Of a DNA stretch of 64,000 nucleotides, positions 15,554 to 42,700 are shown piece by piece; the stretch's first letter is position 1, and the number at the start of each line of letters is the position of its first letter. The translations under genes were made by a program, and so were the position numbers. The notes below the pieces were generated by a model that was not told where the DNA came from, searched no databases, and saw only the letters and a list, made by a program, of their open reading frames with translations. The DNA is from Actinomadura sp. DC4 (GTDB taxonomy: Bacteria; Actinomycetota; Actinomycetes; Streptosporangiales; Streptosporangiaceae), in NCBI RefSeq assembly GCF_030406325.1, contig NZ_JAUEQY010000029.1:88545-152544 (forward strand), in the 5' to 3' direction.

Positions 15554-16801
15554 TCACCTTCCGATCGGTGAGCGCGGCGCCGGTGCGGTGCGCTCCGGCG
15601 GGACCGATGGCGCGGAGGCGCGAGGACGCTCGCGCCTCCGGATGATTCCGGCGACGGCCTGCGCCGTGCCGATCGCCGCGAGTGAGGCCGCGACCACGAG
15701 TGTCCAGCGAGGGCCGACGCGCGTCACGATGACACCGGCGGCGCCGGTCCCCGCGCCGTTCGCGGCCACCCTGATCGCGTTGACCCCGGCGAGTACCCGT
15801 CCTTGTGCCGCCTCCGGCGTCCTGTCGCGGGCCAGCGCGCTCAGCATGACCGTCGTGACGGCCATGCTCGCGCCGCCGACGGTCCAGGCGACCCCATTCG
15901 CGGCCACGTACGGGACGAGCGCCGGCAGGAGCAGGGCCGCGCAGAGACCGAGGCTCGCGAGGACGAACACTCCTGGCCGGTCCCGGCCGGGACGGATCCG
16001 GGCGATCCCGCGGGACCCGGCGAGCATGCCCGTGCCCCAGCAGCCGACCATGACGCCGTACACGGCCGTGCCTTGCCCCATGACCGTGGTGACGAGGAAG
16101 ATCTCATCGACCAGCGCGATCGTCACGGCGCCGATGAGGAGGACCTGGGAGACGAGCCGGCCGAGGAGCACCGGATCGTGCCGGATGTGCCGCAGCCCGG
16201 CGATGCCGATCCGTCCGGCGTGGTCCTCACCCGGCTGACCGCCCGGCCGGCGGTCGAGCCGGCTACGGGCCATCAGCAGGGCCTGCACGAGGAACGTCAC
16301 CCCGTCGATGACCAGTGCGAACCTGATGCCGAAACCCTGCGCGAGCAGGCCGCCGAGGACCGTGCCGGTCAGCGACCCCGACACGCTCGCCGTACCGACC
16401 AGGGAGTAGACACGAACGGCCTGGTCCTGCGGAGCGGCCCGCAGGGCGAGCATCGAGACCGTCGTCGCGGTGACCGTGGCCGTGAGGCTCATCGTCGCGA
16501 TGAGCAACGCCACGAGCGGCAGTCTGGCCAACGCGGCGGTCATGCCGAAGGCGATCGCCCCCTGGGCCAGGAGCGCGCCGATGAGCTGCGGGCGGTTGGG
16601 GAACCGGTCGGACAGCCAGCCGGCGATCGGCCCGCCCAGCACCCCGCCGGCGGTGCCGGCGACGAACAGCAGGGAGACCGCGGTCGGTCCCTGGTGGCGA
16701 AAGTGCGCGGCCAGGCCGATCTGGGTGAGCTGCGCGCCGAACGCGGAGACTCCGACACCGACCGATAGCGGTAGCAGGCCGGTTCGCCGGTACGAGGACA
16801 T
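15554..16801 (-). CDS. MFS transporter, putative peptide exporter
   Basis: A 415-residue protein with about twelve hydrophobic segments and the MFS loop GWLSDRFPNRPQLIG between helices 2 and 3. It is closer to the macrolide/drug-efflux type than the transporter at 3655. The start is ATG 16801, 14 bases after the P450 stop; upstream in-frame codons belong to the opposite reading of the P450 gene. As part of the mbtH-P450 operon of the NRPS cluster it most likely exports the peptide product or gives self-resistance. Confidence 0.85.
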   Translation of the reverse strand: MSSYRRTGLLPLSVGVGVSAFGAQLTQIGLAAHFRHQGPTAVSLLFVAGTAGGVLGGPIAGWLSDRFPNRPQLIGALLAQGAIAFGMTAALARLPLVALLIATMSLTATVTATTVSMLALRAAPQDQAVRVYSLVGTASVSGSLTGTVLGGLLAQGFGIRFALVIDGVTFLVQALLMARSRLDRRPGGQPGEDHAGRIGIAGLRHIRHDPVLLGRLVSQVLLIGAVTIALVDEIFLVTTVMGQGTAVYGVMVGCWGTGMLAGSRGIARIRPGRDRPGVFVLASLGLCAALLLPALVPYVAANGVAWTVGGASMAVTTVMLSALARDRTPEAAQGRVLAGVNAIRVAANGAGTGAAGVIVTRVGPRWTLVVAASLAAIGTAQAVAGIIRRRERPRASAPSVPPERTAPAPRSPIGR

Positions 16802-16815
16802 CGGGTGCCGGATCG

Positions 16816-18027
16816 TCAGCGCAGCCGTACGGGGAGCGTCTCGACACCTCGGAGGACCGGGGTGTCCTGCCATCGCAGTGACGCGGGGTCGGTCGCCAGG
16901 CCCAGGTTCGGGAAGCGGTCCAGGAGCCGCGCCAGCGCGATTCGCGTCTCCATGCGGGCGAGTTCGGCGCCGAGGCAGTAGCGCATGCCGTGGCCGAACG
17001 CCAGATGGTCGCCCTGACGGCGCTCGAAGTCCAGCCGTTCCGCGTCCTCGAAGTGCGCGGGGTCGCGGTTGGCGGAGGCGACCGCGATGTGGACGAGCTC
17101 CCCGCCATCGATGGTGACGTCGCCGATCTCGACCGGCTCGGTCGCCACGCGCACCGGAGCGAGATTCACCCCGCCGTCCCGGCGCAGGAGCTCCTCGACC
17201 GCCCGGTCGATCAGCTGGGGGGCGGAGGCGAGGACGGCGAGCCGAACGGGGTCGGTCAGGAGAGCCAGCACCGCGTTGCCGATCGTGTTCGCGGTCGTCG
17301 CGTAGCCGGACGTGATGAGCAGCCACGCCGTGGCGGTGAGCTCGTCTTCGGTGAGGCCGCCGTCCTCGTGGCCCGTGGCCGCCAGCGCGGACAGCAGGTC
17401 CTCGGCCGGCTCGGCGCGCTTGGCCCGCATCAGCCGCCGGAGGACGTCGATGACCACCGTGGCGGACTCCTGCCAGCGTCCCTGGTCGTTGACGAGCAGT
17501 ACCGCCGCCGCGGCGCGGAAGTCCGACATGTCGTCGGCGGGGATGCCGAGGAGCCGGCAGGTCACCTCCAGGGGCAGCGGTAGCGCGTAGTCCGCGACGA
17601 TGTCGACGACGGAGCGGTCCGCGAAGCCGTCGAGGAGCGAGCCGACGATCGTCTCGATCTCGGGTCGCATCCGGCTGACGATCCGCGGCCGGTACGACCT
17701 GCCGACGAGCCGGCGCAGGCGCGTGTGCTCCGGAGGGTCGGATCGCGACAGGTTGCCGGTGAGCTCCGGCGGCAGCTGGTAACCGCCGTACGTACGGCTC
17801 GACCGGGCCGACGCGCGCAGCCGCTGCCGTTCACGAGGACCCAGCGAGTCGGGGTCGCGGGCCAGCCGCGGATCGGTCAGGGCCCGCCGGGCGGCGTCGT
17901 AACCGACGACGAGCCAGACCGGGCGGCCGTTGTAGCTCGCCCGGTGCACGGGACCGCGCGCCCGCATCTCCGCGTAGCGGGAATGGGGATCCCGGAGGAA
18001 CTCCGCGGAGCAGAGATCAACCGGCAT
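16816..18027 (-). CDS. Cytochrome P450 with variant I-helix
   Basis: A 403-residue soluble bacterial class P450 (CYP105/107-like size). The haem-binding loop is [10 protein letters not shown] with the thiolate at Cys351, and the ExxR motif is EELLR. The I-helix reads [12 protein letters not shown], where the usual acid before the conserved threonine (A-G-x-E/D-T) is alanine. The loss suggests altered proton delivery and possibly an unusual reaction. The 5' end overlaps mbtH by 11 bases. In a hydroxyphenylglycine NRPS cluster a single P450 may hydroxylate a residue or cross-link aromatic side chains, either on the free product or on a carrier. I see no X-domain in the NRPS, which argues against the OxyA-C recruitment mode. 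Confidence 0.9.
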   Translation of the reverse strand: MPVDLCSAEFLRDPHSRYAEMRARGPVHRASYNGRPVWLVVGYDAARRALTDPRLARDPDSLGPRERQRLRASARSSRTYGGYQLPPELTGNLSRSDPPEHTRLRRLVGRSYRPRIVSRMRPEIETIVGSLLDGFADRSVVDIVADYALPLPLEVTCRLLGIPADDMSDFRAAAAVLLVNDQGRWQESATVVIDVLRRLMRAKRAEPAEDLLSALAATGHEDGGLTEDELTATAWLLITSGYATTANTIGNAVLALLTDPVRLAVLASAPQLIDRAVEELLRRDGGVNLAPVRVATEPVEIGDVTIDGGELVHIAVASANRDPAHFEDAERLDFERRQGDHLAFGHGMRYCLGAELARMETRIALARLLDRFPNLGLATDPASLRWQDTPVLRGVETLPVRLR

Positions 18028-18238
18028 CGTCCGCGCTCATCGCCTCGACCAGACTCTGCGGGCGCATATCGGTCCAGTGCTCCTCGATGTAGGCGAGGCA
18101 GGCCTCGCGGCCGTCCGAGTCATGGGCGACGGTCCATCCCGCCGGGACGTCGATATGCGCCGGCCACAGCGAATGCTGCCGTTCGTCGTTGACCAATACG
18201 AGGTAGACGCCGTCGGCGTCCTCAAAAGGGTTCGTCAT
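18017..18238 (-). CDS. mbtH: MbtH-like protein
   Basis: A 73-residue protein with the MbtH signature: the N-terminal NPFED, then [47 protein letters not shown]. MbtH proteins bind the N-terminal subdomain of NRPS adenylation domains and are needed for their folding or activity, especially for domains that use tyrosine-like amino acids. I use ATG 18238; longer versions add residues without homology. It is the first gene of the minus-strand operon and is divergent from the HpgT-type gene across a 193-base promoter region that holds the SARP-like repeat. Confidence 0.95.
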   Translation of the reverse strand: MTNPFEDADGVYLVLVNDERQHSLWPAHIDVPAGWTVAHDSDGREACLAYIEEHWTDMRPQSLVEAMSADDAG

Positions 18239-18335
18239 CGAAACTCGCAAACCTTGAGAAATGGTGGGTCGGCCGGGACGACTGTAGCCGCAGGCCAATG
18301 TGGTGTCCACGGATGAATGTCATGTGCCAGGTGCG

Positions 18336-18364
18336 GTAAGCGGCGGGTAACCAAGCTGTAAGCG
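18336..18364. promoter_or_regulatory. Triple heptamer direct repeat with 11-bp period, putative SARP box
   Basis: GTAAGCG at 18336, GTAACCA at 18347 and GTAAGCG at 18358 are spaced exactly 11 bases apart. Heptameric direct repeats with an 11-bp period are the known binding pattern of SARP-family activators. The site lies between mbtH (start 18238) and the HpgT-type gene (start 18432), 68 bases before the latter, so it could drive the NRPS operon, the mbtH operon or both. A SARP gene is present at 50318-52147. Confidence 0.65.
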
Positions 18365-18431
18365 ACTTGTGCCGGCCATGCACGAGTGTGGTCGGAGCGG
18401 GAGACGTCGATACGGCTAAGGGGCTGGGTAA

Positions 18432-19762
18432 GTGCGGGATGGGCTATCGGGCGATCGTTCGGCGGGGCGTTTTGCCATTGACTCTCTGCACGCGTCGGTC
18501 AACGATCCGGCGTTGACGTCGATGAACTTCCTCAACGAAGTCGCCAATTGGTACCCGGACGCCGTTTCGTTCGCCGCCGGTCTTCCCTACGAGGAACTCT
18601 TCGACGTCGATGCGATCGATCGCTACATCCGGGTCTACCGGAGGCACCTGGCCGCCGAGCGCCGGATGTCCGGCCCGGACATCCGCAAGGAGCTGTTCCA
18701 GTACGGACGGACCAAGGGGACCATCCACCGGCTCGTGGCACGGCACCTCGAGGTGGATGAGCACATCTCCGTCGACCCAGAGACGATCATCGTCACGGTC
18801 GGCTGCCACGAGGCGATGTTCCTCGTTCTGCGTGCGCTGCGCTCCGACCGCCACGACGTGGTCTTCTCCGTGACCCCGACGTACACCGGGTTCTCGGGCG
18901 TCGCGCGCCTGGTCGACCTGCCCGTCCGCCCGGTGGCCGGCGGCACGGACGGCGTCGACCTCGACCACCTGCGCGCCCAGGTGGCGGCCGCCCGAGCCGA
19001 GGGCCTGCGGCCGCGTGCGTGTTACGTCATGCCCGACTTCGCCAATCCCGCCGGATCGAGAATGTCGGTCGAGACGCGCCGGCGGCTGCTCGCCGTCAGC
19101 GCCGAGGAGGGCCTGCTGCTCCTGGAGGACAACCCGTACGGGCTGTTCCACGACGGCGAGCATCGGCCGGCGCTGAAGGCGCTGGACGACGAGCGGATGG
19201 TCGTCTACCTCGGCTCCTTCGCCAAGAGCGGCCTGCCGGGCGCACGCGTCGGCTACGTGGTCGCCGACCAGCCCGTCGCCGGGGCCGGCTCCTTCGCGGA
19301 CGAGCTCGCCAAGATCAAGGGAACGGTCACCGTCAACACGTCCCCGATCGCCCAGGCGGTGATCGGAGGCAAGCTGCTGGAGCACGACTGCAGCCTCGTC
19401 GCCGCGAACGCGGCCGAGACCGAGATCTACCGGCGCAATCGCCGCCTCCTGCTGGACGGCCTCTCCGCACGGTTCGGATCGGTGCCCGGAATCACCTGGA
19501 ATTCGCCGTCCGGCGGGTTTTTCGTCGTCGTCACTCTCCCCTTTGCGGTGGATGACGAACTTCTGCGGATTTCGGCACGTGAGCACGGCGTCATCTGGAC
19601 GCCGATGAGTTATTTCTACGAAAACGGTGGAACCGGGAACCAGATACGGCTGGCCTGCAGTCTGTTGACACCCGATCTCATCGAGTCAGGTTTGGAACGT
19701 CTCGCCAAAATGATCGAAGAACGCCTCACGGAGACGACTCCGAATGATGTCGTGGATGCCCG

Positions 19763-19766
<4 letters not shown>
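18432..19766 (+). CDS. hpgT: 4-hydroxyphenylglycine aminotransferase (HpgT-type)
   Basis: A 444-residue PLP enzyme of the class I/II (MocR-domain-like) aminotransferase group, the type that converts 4-hydroxyphenylglyoxylate to 4-hydroxyphenylglycine using tyrosine as amino donor. Visible motifs are [12 protein letters not shown], the Asp/Asn-bearing [11 protein letters not shown] and [18 protein letters not shown] with the PLP lysine at about residue 265. The assignment rests on these plus the linked HmaS and Hmo genes. The start is GTG 18432, with AAGGGG about ten bases upstream. The stop overlaps the NRPS ATG (ATGA). Co-transcription with the NRPS fits on-demand precursor supply. Confidence 0.88.
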
Positions 19767-36696
<16,930 letters not shown>

Positions 36697-36700
<4 letters not shown>

Positions 36701-39700
36701 ACGAAAAAGACACCTCAGGCGCCCTGTCACCGGAACGACGCCGGCTGCTCGCGCGCATGCGGACGCGTACCCAGGACACCGTCCCCGCCCGTCCGCCCAT
36801 CCGTCCGCGTCCGGCCGGCGGCCCGGTACCGCTGTCGTTCAGCCAGCGGCGGCTGTGGTTCCTCCAGCGGCTCGAGGACACGAGCGCGGCCTACAACCTG
36901 CCCATCGTCCTGCGGCTGGCCGGCACGGTGGACGAAGGCACGTTGTGCCGCGCTCTCGGTGACGTCGTCGCCCGGCACGAGCCACTGCGCACCGTGTTCC
37001 CCGCGGCCGACGGGGAGCCGTACCAGCGGATCCTCGACGGCGCGGCCGCCGAGGTCCCCCTCGTCGTGACCCAGGTCGACCCGCCCGGGCTCGACAAGGC
37101 GCTCAGAGTCAGCGCGGAGCGGGTCTTCGACCTCACCACCGAACTCCCGGTACGCGCCGAGCTCTTCACGGACGGGTCCGGCGAGAACACGCTGCTGCTT
37201 CTCCTGCACCACATCGCGGCCGACGGATGGTCCGTGGCACCGCTGATCCGTGACCTCGACCGGGCGTACGAGGCGCTTCGGCGCGGCGAGGAGCCGTCCT
37301 GGCCGCCGCTCACCGTGCAGTACGCGGACTACACGCTGTGGCAGCGGGATCTGCTGGGCGCCGAGGACGACCCGGCGAGCCCGATGGCGGAGCAGACCGC
37401 CTACTGGCGCGGCGCGCTCGCCGGCCTGCCGGACCACCTGAATCTGCCCACCGACCGGCCACGGCCTCCGGCGGCGACCCACCGGGGAGACCACGTCGCC
37501 TTCGAACTGTCCGGCGAGCCGCATCGGCGGCTGGTGGCCCTGGCGCGGGAGAGCCGCGCGTCCGTGTTCATGGTCATGCACGCGGCGCTGGCGGCCCTCT
37601 TGACGAGACTGGGGGCGGGCACCGACCTGCCGATCGGCAGCCCCATCGCCGGCCGTACCGATGAGGGGCTGGGAGAGCTCGTCGGTCCCTTCATCAACAC
37701 GCTGGTGCTGCGGGCCGACACGTCGGGAGACCCGGCCTTCCGCGACCTGGTCGAGCGGATCCGCCGGGTCGACCTGGACGCCTACGCCAATGAGGACGTC
37801 CCCTTCGAACGCCTCGTGGAGCTGATCAATCCGGTCCGCTCGCTGGACCGGCACCCGTTGTTCCAGGTCATGCTCGCGCAGCAGACCGCGCCGGACGCCG
37901 TACTGGCGGCCTCCGAGCTGATCACCGGGGCGGACACGGCCGGTACCGGCACCGCCAAGTTCGACCTGACCTTCAACGTGGTCGAGGCGGCCGACCGTCT
38001 CGCCGTCTCGGTCACCTACACCACCGACCTGTTCGAACGCGCGACCGCCGAGCGGATCGCCGGCTACTACCGGCGGCTGCTCACCTCCGCCATCGCCCGG
38101 CCGGACCGGCGGATCGGCGACGTGGAGATCCTCGACGCGGCCGAACGCCGGGCCCTGCTCGCCCGGTGCGAGGCCGACCATGCCGACTATGGGCCGTGGA
38201 GGTCGCTCGTCGCGGAGTTCGAGGATCGGGTCGCCGCCGACCCGGACGCGCGAGCGGTGGTGTGCGGTGAGGCGTCGCTGACCTACGGCGAGTTGGACGC
38301 GCGGGTGGATCGGCTGGCGGGTCTGCTGGCCGGGCGGGGCGTGGGCGCGGGCCGTTCGGTGGCGGTGGCGTTGCCGCGGTCGGTGGATCTGGTCGCGGCG
38401 GTGCTGGCGGTACTGAAGGCCGGTGCGGTGTACGTGCCCGTCGACATCGACCATCCGGCCGAGCGGATCGGCTGGCTCCTGGACGACGCCCGCGCGGCCC
38501 TGGTCGTGACGGACTCGTCGGTGGCGCTGCCGGAGGGGACCGGACGGGTGGTCCTGGACGCCCCGGAGACGGTGGCGGAACTCGCGGCGTCCGGCCGCCA
38601 TGATCGCATCGTCGTCCAGCCGCGCCAGCTGGCGTACGTGATCTACACGTCGGGTTCGTCGGGGCGGCCGAAGGGCGTGGCCGTCGAGCACGGTTCGCTG
38701 GTGAACCTGCTCGGGAGTCACCGCAACCGGTTGTTCGGGCCGGCCCGGGAACGCGTGGGCGGCCGGCGGCTCCGGGTGGCCCACACCGCCTCGGTGTCCT
38801 TCGACGCGTCGTGGAATCCTCTGTTGTGGATGGTCGACGGGCACGAGCTGCACCTGATCGACGAACCCACCCGCCGCGACCCCGAGGCCCTGACCATCTA
38901 CGCGGCGACCGCCCGCCTGGACGTCATCCAGGGCACCCCGTCATTCGTCCGGCACCTGATGGACTACGGGCTGCTGGCCGGGGGCCGCCACCGGCCGGCG
39001 GTCCTGTGGGTGGGCGGTGAGGCGATCGGCGACGGGCTGTGGCGGGAGCTGCGGGCCCGGCCGGAATGCCTGTCCGTGAACTTCTACGGACCGACCGAGT
39101 TCACCGTGGACGCCACGATGGCGTTCCCGCCGGACAGCCTCTCGGAGGCCATCGGCCGGCCGCTGGACAACACCGCGGCCTACGTCCTGGACCAGAACCT
39201 GCGTCCGGTGCCCGGGGGCGTGGCGGGGGAGCTGTACCTGTCCGGCGCCGGGCTGGCGCGGGGGTACGCCGGGCGCCCGGGCCTGACGGCGGAGCGGTTC
39301 GTCGCGAACCCGTTCGGCCCAGGGCAGCGCATGTACCGCACGGGCGACCTGGCGCGCTGGACCGCGCGTGGCGGCCTGGAGTTCCTGGGCCGCGACGACG
39401 ACCAGGTGAAACTGCGGGGCTTCCGCGTCGAACTCGGCGAGATCCAGGCGGCGCTCGACGCCCACCCGAGCGTGGCGCGGTCGGTCGTCGTGCCGTATGA
39501 GCCGGTCACCGGCGACACGCGTCTGGCCGCCTACGTCGTTCCGGCCGACGGCGGTGCCCCGCCGGACGCCGGCGAGCTGCGCCGGCACCTGACCGGCCTG
39601 CTTCCCGACTACATGGTGCCGTCGGCGGTCACGACCATCGAGACGTTGCCGTTGACCGGCAACGGCAAACTCGACCGGAAGGCGCTCCCGGCCCCAGCCG

Positions 39701-42700
39701 CCGGCCCGGCCGCCCCGGCCCGCGCGCCGCGCACGGCCGATGAGGAGATCCTGTGCGGGATCTTCGCGAAGGTCATCGGCCTGCCCGAGGTCGGGGTGGA
39801 CGATGACTTCTTCCTGATCGGCGGCCACTCGCTGCTGGCGACGCGGCTCGTCAGCCGAATCCGCGCGCTGCTCGGGGCCGAGGTGAGCATCCGCGCCGTG
39901 TTCGAGGCCCCGACCGCGGCCGGACTCGCCCGGCGGCTGCGGGACACCGAGGGCCCGCGCCCGCCGGTACGGCCGAGGGAACGGCCGAGGCTCGTCCCAC
40001 TGTCGTTCGCCCAGCGGCGCCTGTGGTTCCTGCATCGGCTCGAAGGGCCGAGCCCCACCTACAACATGCCCTTCGCGTTCCGGCTGACCGGCACCCTGGA
40101 CCGGGACGGCCTGCGGGAGGCCCTGTTCGACCTCGTCGCGCGACACGAGTCGTTGCGGACCGTTTTCCCGGAGCACGAAGGCGAGCCGTATCAGCGGGTG
40201 CTCACACCCGAGGCGGCGTGCCCGCGGATCCACACCGTGGACGCCGGCGACGGGGAGACGGCGGACCTGCTCGCCGCCGCGGCAGGGCACGGCCACGACC
40301 TGGCGGCCGATCCGCCGCTGCGGGTCCACCTGCTCGCGACCGGCGAGCACGAACACGTCCTCCTGCTCGTCCTGCACCACATCGCCGGGGACGGGTGGTC
40401 CATGGCGCCACTCGCTCGCGACCTCATGACCGCCTACGCCGCCCGGAGCCGCGGCGACGCGCCCGGCTGGGCACCGCTTTCCGTGCACTACGCGGACTAC
40501 ACGCTGTGGCAGCGGGAGCTGCTGGGGGACGAGAACGACCCCGGGAGCCTGGCCCGCAGGCAGCTGGACTTCTGGCGTGAGGCGCTCGCCGGCCTCCCGG
40601 CCCAGATCGACCTGCCCGCCGACCGGCCGAGGCCCGCGGAGGCCGGCTACCGCGGTGACGTCACCGGCTTCTGGATCGACCCGGCCGTGCACCGGCGGCT
40701 TCTCGCCCTCGCCGAGGATGGTCACGTCACGCTGTTCATGGTGCTCCACGCAGCGCTGGCCGCGCTCATGGCCCGGCTGGGCGGCGGCACCGACATCCCG
40801 ATCGGTTGCCCTGTCGCGGGCCGTACGGACGTGGCCCTCGACGACCTGGTCGGCTTCTTCGTCAACACGCTGGTGTTGCGGGCGGACACGTCGGGCGATC
40901 CGACGTTCCGGGAGCTGACGCGCCGCGTACGTGCCGTGGACCTCGCCGCGTGGGCCCACCAGGACGTCCCGTTCGAGCGTGTCGTCGAGGCCGTCAACCC
41001 CGCGCGTTCGCTGTCCCGGCAGCCGCTGTTCCAGGTCGCGCTCACCGTGCAGAACAACGCGGAGGCCGACTTCAACCTCTCCGGCCTGGAGATCGAGGAC
41101 CACGACGTCCGGTGGGGGGTGTCACGGTTCGACCTGGGTTTCTTCGTCCGTGAACAGCGCGACGCCGACCGTGCGCCGACCGGCATCCGGTGCTCGGTGG
41201 AGTACAGCACCGACCTGTTCGACCGGGAGACCGTCGAGCAGATCGGCGCCTCGTTCGCCCGGCTGCTGGAGGCCGCGGTCGACGACCCGGACGTCCCGAT
41301 CGGCCGCCTGGACATTCTGGGCCCCGAGCTGCGGCACCGCCTGCTCGTCGAGTGGAACGACACCGCGCGTGCCTCCGCCGCCGGGGGCGAGGACACGATC
41401 CAGCGCCGTTTCGCCCGGCAGGTGGCCCGTACTCCCGACGCGATCGCGGTACGGGCGAACGGGGCAGACCTGACGTACCGCGAGCTGGACCGGCGGGCGA
41501 GCCGGTTGGCGAACCGGCTGCTCGCCCTGGGAGTACGGCCGGAGAGCGCCGTGGCGATCTTCCAGGAACGCTCGGCCGGCTATGTGGTCTCCGTGCTCGC
41601 CGTCGCGAAGGCGGGCGGCACGTACGTGCCGTTGCACCCGAAGTACTCGACTCCGTGGCTGGAGAACGTCGCACGGGAGACCGGGTTCGGGGTGCTGCTG
41701 ACCGACCGGGCGATGCGTTCGCGCGCGTTCGCGCACGGCGCCGCCGTGCTCGTCGTCGACGAGGACCGGAGCACGGAGCCCGACACCGATCCCGGGGTCG
41801 GCGGACACCCCGACCAACTCGCGTACGTCATGTACACCTCGGGCTCCACCGGGGAGCCCAAGGGCATCGGCGTCACCCACCGCGGTGTCCTCGAACTCGC
41901 CGCCGACCGGTGCTGGCACGACGGCACCGAGCACTGCGATGGCCCGGGATGTAGCACCGAGCGGGTGCTGATGCATTCGCCGCACGCCTTCGACCCGGCC
42001 ACGTTCGAGCTGTGGACGCCCCTGCTCAACGGCCACCAGATCGTCGTCGCGCCGCCCGGCGACCTCGACGTCCGTACCCTCGAACGGCTGCTCGCCGAGG
42101 AACGGATCACCGGCGTCCTGTTCACGGCCGGGCTGTTCCGGCTCATGGCCGACGAGAGCCCGCGGAGCTTCGCCGGAGTGCGCAGCGTCTGGACCGGCGG
42201 CGACGTCGTCTCGCCGGACGCGGTGCAGCGCGTGCTCGACGCGTGCCCCCGTACGGTGGTGCGCGCCAACTACGGCCCGACCGAGATCACGCTGGTCTGC
42301 ACCGAGTACCCCATGCGGCACCCGCACCGGGTCGAGGGGACCGTCCCCATCGGGAGCCCGCTGGACGACACGCGGGTGTACGTCCTGGACGCGGGACTGC
42401 AACCGGTCCCGCCGGGAGTCGCGGGGGAGCTGTACGTCGCCGGGGCGGGCGTCGCACGCGGATACCTGGACCGCCCCGCACGAACCGCGGAGCGTTTCGT
42501 CGCCGACCCGTGGGCCTGCGGGACGCGCATGTACCGGACGGGCGACGTGGTGCGCCGGCGGCGCGACGGGCGGCTGGAGTTCGCCGGACGCGCCGACGAC
42601 CAGGTGAAGATCCGCGGATTCCGGGTCGAGGTGGGCGAGATCGAGGCGGCCCTGGTCCGCCATCCCACCGTCGCGAACGCGACCGTGGTCGCGCGCGAGG

